Shown one piece after another: positions 7,401 to 8,500 of a stretch of 8,500 nucleotides of DNA. The DNA is from Bacteroidota bacterium (lineage in GTDB: Bacteria; Bacteroidota; Bacteroidia; Chitinophagales; LD1), in NCBI GenBank assembly GCA_018267355.1, contig JAFDYP010000585.1, positions 1 to 8,500 of the forward strand, given 5' to 3'. A program made the translations under genes and the position numbers. The notes under the pieces are model-generated. The model saw only the letters and a program-made list of their open reading frames with translations, made no database searches and had not been told where the DNA came from. Every line of letters starts with the position of its first letter. Position 1 is the stretch's first letter.

Positions 7401-8004
7401 TACGTACTATGTCAGCGCTACTAATACAGCCACGGGATGTATGTATCAGGATAGCATCACGGTGAATGTGATCTCCTCACTCCAGAATATACAAGCCACT
7501 GCCGTACCTGATTCTATTTCTTATGGCGACACCTCCCGCCTGCATCTTTATTATACGGATGCTACCTCCATCCTGTGGGATCAGGATAGCAGCCTCTCAT
7601 CTCTCACGGTAGATAGTCCTGCGGCATATCCGAGGGAAACTGACACCTATTGGGTCACGGTGACTGATCAGAACGGATGCCGTGTGCGCGACTCTGTGAC
7701 AGTGAAGGTTTACCGCACGCCGTGTGCCTCCTCACACATTTTTGTGCCTAATGCTTTCAGTCCAAACGGCGATGGCAAGAATGACAAACTCTTTGTGCGG
7801 GGCAATAAGATAGGGGATATGTATTTCACTGTTTATGACCGGTGGGGGCAGAAGATGTTTGAGACGCGCGATATCAATACAGGATGGGATGGTACCTATC
7901 ACGGCACCAGGCAGGACCCTGCAGTTTTCGGCTGGTATGCAGAGGGTACCTGTGAGAGTGGAGAAAAGTTTTTCCGTAAAGGCAATGTCACCCTATTGAG
8001 ATAA
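4408..8004 (+). CDS. Giant secreted DUF7948/SBBP beta-propeller-PKD-Ig protein with T9SS type B sorting domain
   Basis: The protein has 1198 residues from the ATG at 4408; a TTG three codons earlier is less likely. Residues 1-23 form a signal peptide (FFFVALFLLS core, A-V-T-A cut). Residues 32-262 match the DUF7948-type N-terminal domain: FKENKGQW, YNYFIG, IYTGVDLHAY, KYDWIV, PYAYQ and ending VIDPTLVFSSYSGS. Residues about 256-735 are SBBP-type beta-propeller repeats, seen as STYLGG-like strands at residues 338, 419 and 501 and degenerate copies near 567, 630 and 710, each followed by a D-x-x-x-N-V-Y strand and a DFPxTxGAxQ motif. A Cys-rich segment follows (C741, C744, C766). Residues 777-862 are a PKD domain (F-D-D-G, NPSHQYNTPGIYTVTLIVTD split across 840-860). 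Ig-like modules fill 868-1103, with cysteine pairs at 876/930 and 954/1011. Residues 1112-1198 are the type B sorting domain (FVPNAFSPNGDGKND, YDRWGQKMFE, GWDGTY, FGWYAEG). The domains suggest a surface adhesin or binding protein; the ligand is unknown. Confidence 0.92.
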   Translation: MGRPSGFFFVALFLLSCTSAVTAEGLCRSCSNIVFKENKGQWHHNVLWRAEMPNSNVFFEKNCITYSLLDSGDMRRLRHDLHREVHYKADLDPVIHCHAFREVFVNTDPGVKQIASEKEPDYYNYFIGKNKARWASHVAAYRDLTYAGIYTGVDLHAYTAGSSIKYDWIVRRGHAGSLPIQMRYEGADSVSISAGRLMIQTSVGSVIESVPYAYQTVDGKQIPVRCSYKYEKGVVSFVLPDGWDPAYDLVIDPTLVFSSYSGSTSDNFGYTATYDSKGDAYAAGSVFGTGYPVTLGAFQVTWAGGYVMPPNINFGEDQYGVDVGIIKYNPSGTARLYSTYLGGEGDELPHSMVVNSNDELFVFGTTGSTRFPITANAYDTLFNGGSNPGIFFGLAVDYNVGSDIFITHFTEDGSALVGSTYLGGTGNDGLNYPEYQYLNYQYADEVRGVIDIDKNDNVYIASCTRSADFPVTTGAYQTTLNGLMDGTLSKLDNNLSHLIWSTYLGGSDRDAIYSLALDNNNNVFVCGGTNSTDFPTTAGSFQPATNGGRAEGFITLINQNGNGVISSTLYGTPEYDQLFFVQTDRRNNVYVLGQTFDTTSAFTKNALYNVPKSGQYISKFNHTLDTVIWSTRFGNGRGIPDLSPTAFLVDRCNSVYMSGWGSDFLALFGDGVSLSTQGLYVTPDAYQPHTDGNDFYVMVMKDDASAITYATYFGSSISEDHVDGGTSRFDKKGVIYESVCAGCGGNDSFPTYPANVVSHHNGSHNCNNAIFKMDLDLPLVIADFQQPPHACDTFNYNFINQSKVFDSTTTTFKWIFDDGTTSAQANPSHQYNTPGIYTVTLIVTDGSSCNGADTISKQIIISPNDSTVTLNAVNNCPGNPIQIGIPASVDTSIHYSWTPSYGLSDSTISNPYLTPMQDATYQLTETRVNCKTYFSQQVHVIHDSIHARGSNILCPHDTISLFVSDTGGQTLSYTWSPAAGILSGGNTDHALVNPAATTTYYVSATNTATGCMYQDSITVNVISSLQNIQATAVPDSISYGDTSRLHLYYTDATSILWDQDSSLSSLTVDSPAAYPRETDTYWVTVTDQNGCRVRDSVTVKVYRTPCASSHIFVPNAFSPNGDGKNDKLFVRGNKIGDMYFTVYDRWGQKMFETRDINTGWDGTYHGTRQDPAVFGWYAEGTCESGEKFFRKGNVTLLR
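5170..6560 (+). repeat. Protein-level SBBP repeat array (about seven copies)
   Basis: Seven related strands mark the blades: SSYSGS near 5176, STYLGG near 5419, STYLGG near 5662, STYLGG near 5908, then degenerate STLYG (6106), STRFG (6295) and ATYFG (6535). Spacing is roughly 190-250 bases, consistent with one propeller or a propeller-like solenoid. Copies 2-4 keep the motif exactly and the last three drift. The DNA of the copies is not closely repeated. Confidence 0.75.
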
Positions 8005-8500
8005 TGCTACGCAATTGTATAATACAACATCACAGCCTCGGAGGTGCGCAGCGCCTTGCGGCTAAATTTGTATTGTCTCTTGTCTCATGTCTTATGTCTC
8101 TTGTCTGCTCCGCTCAGGACATCCATTTTACTCAGTTCAATTTCTCTCCGCTCAATCAGAATCCGGCCAATACCAATCTTTTCGATGGAGATGTGCGCTT
8201 TGTAGGCAACTATAAGAATCAATGGCAGTCCGTCCCTGTGGCTTACAACACGGCCTCGGTGTCCGCAGACATGAATTTCGTGACGCTCAAAAATCACGAT
8301 AAGATAGGTGGCGGAGTGCTCTTCTATTATGATCGCGCCGGGGACTCCCGCTTCACATCCATCCATGCGGCTTACTCCATGTCCTATCAGCTCAACTGGG
8401 GCTACCATGATCTGCACACGATCTCTCTCGGCTATCAGATAGGGTTTGTAAACCGCTCTTTTGACTATACCAATCTCTTTTTTGACAACCAGTTTAACGG
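8004..8500 (+). CDS. PorP/SprF-family type IX secretion outer-membrane protein, 5' part (runs off window)
   Basis: The ATG uses the last base of the previous stop codon (TAATG, 8002-8006), so translation is probably coupled to the giant type B substrate. The frame stays open to the window end, giving 165 residues of an expected 300-350. Residues 1-37 form a long signal peptide (a basic region with R17 and K21, then FVLSLVSCLMSLV, cut after C-S-A). The mature start QDIHFTQFNFSPLNQNPANT is the PorP/SprF hallmark and is identical over QDIHFTQF to the minus-strand paralogue. The following GNYKNQWQSV, GGGVLFYYDRAGDS, LSLGYQIGF-like and FDNQFNG segments fit the barrel. Substrate followed directly by its sprF-like gene matches the sprB-sprF order, so this is the best candidate for a dedicated export partner. 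Its signal-peptide codons contain a heptamer tandem repeat. Confidence 0.92.
   Translation, partial: MLRNCIIQHHSLGGAQRLAAKFVLSLVSCLMSLVCSAQDIHFTQFNFSPLNQNPANTNLFDGDVRFVGNYKNQWQSVPVAYNTASVSADMNFVTLKNHDKIGGGVLFYYDRAGDSRFTSIHAAYSMSYQLNWGYHDLHTISLGYQIGFVNRSFDYTNLFFDNQFN
8074..8108 (+). repeat. Five-copy imperfect heptamer tandem repeat (TGTCTCT) in signal-peptide codons
   Basis: Consecutive 7-base units read TGTCTCT, TGTCTCA, TGTCTTA, TGTCTCT and TGTCTGC, all sharing TGTCT. Two are identical and the others differ from the unit at one or two bases. The array codes residues 24-35 of the downstream PorP/SprF protein. Because three units equal 21 bases, the peptide repeats after seven residues (LSLV at 24-27, MSLV at 31-34). 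A change of one unit would shift the frame. Confidence 0.8.

Overview
The window looks like a chromosomal piece of a Bacteroidota bacterium, probably a Chitinophagales/Sphingobacteriales/Saprospiria-type lineage. No 16S or taxonomic marker is present, so this rests on gene content. Almost every gene except a greA-HIT housekeeping pair belongs to the outer-membrane and type IX secretion (T9SS) repertoire found essentially only in that phylum. There is a PorV/PorQ-family barrel carrying an OmpA domain, two PorP/SprF-family proteins, and a giant secreted protein with a type B (gliding-motility-associated) sorting domain. Most starts lack a strong Shine-Dalgarno sequence, which also fits the phylum.

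Layout. Bases 1-362 hold the 3' end of a large secreted protein that begins before the window. It is followed 29 bases later by a PorV/PorQ-OmpA fusion (392-2173), probably in the same transcript. A strong hairpin with a UACG tetraloop (2215-2246) and a candidate Bacteroidota promoter overlapping it separate this unit from greA (2267-2740) and a HIT-family hydrolase (2755-3144), a compact two-gene unit. A PorP/SprF-family gene runs on the minus strand (3141-4211) and overlaps the HIT gene's stop codon tail to tail by four bases. A 196-base divergent intergenic region (4212-4407) separates it from a 1198-residue secreted protein on the plus strand (4408-8004). That protein has a signal peptide, a DUF7948-like N-terminal domain, a beta-propeller of SBBP-type repeats, a PKD domain, Ig-like modules and a T9SS type B C-terminal domain. 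A second PorP/SprF gene starts on the last base of its stop codon (TAATG) and runs off the window at 8500.

How the parts may work together. Type B T9SS substrates need a partner PorP/SprF protein in the outer membrane, as SprF serves SprB in Flavobacterium. The coupled gene at 8004 is the obvious dedicated partner of the giant protein. The divergent PorP/SprF copy may be a second partner or a paralogue. The PorV/PorQ-OmpA fusion could tie a substrate-shuttle barrel to peptidoglycan, and the truncated gene before it may encode its cargo or partner. These pairings are inferred from position.

The features most worth a second look are the type B substrate with PorP/SprF genes on both sides, the PorV/PorQ-OmpA fusion, and a five-copy heptamer tandem repeat inside the signal-peptide coding region of the last gene. 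I see no RNA genes, CRISPR arrays, insertion sequences or prophage genes. No gene-free stretch exceeds 300 bases.
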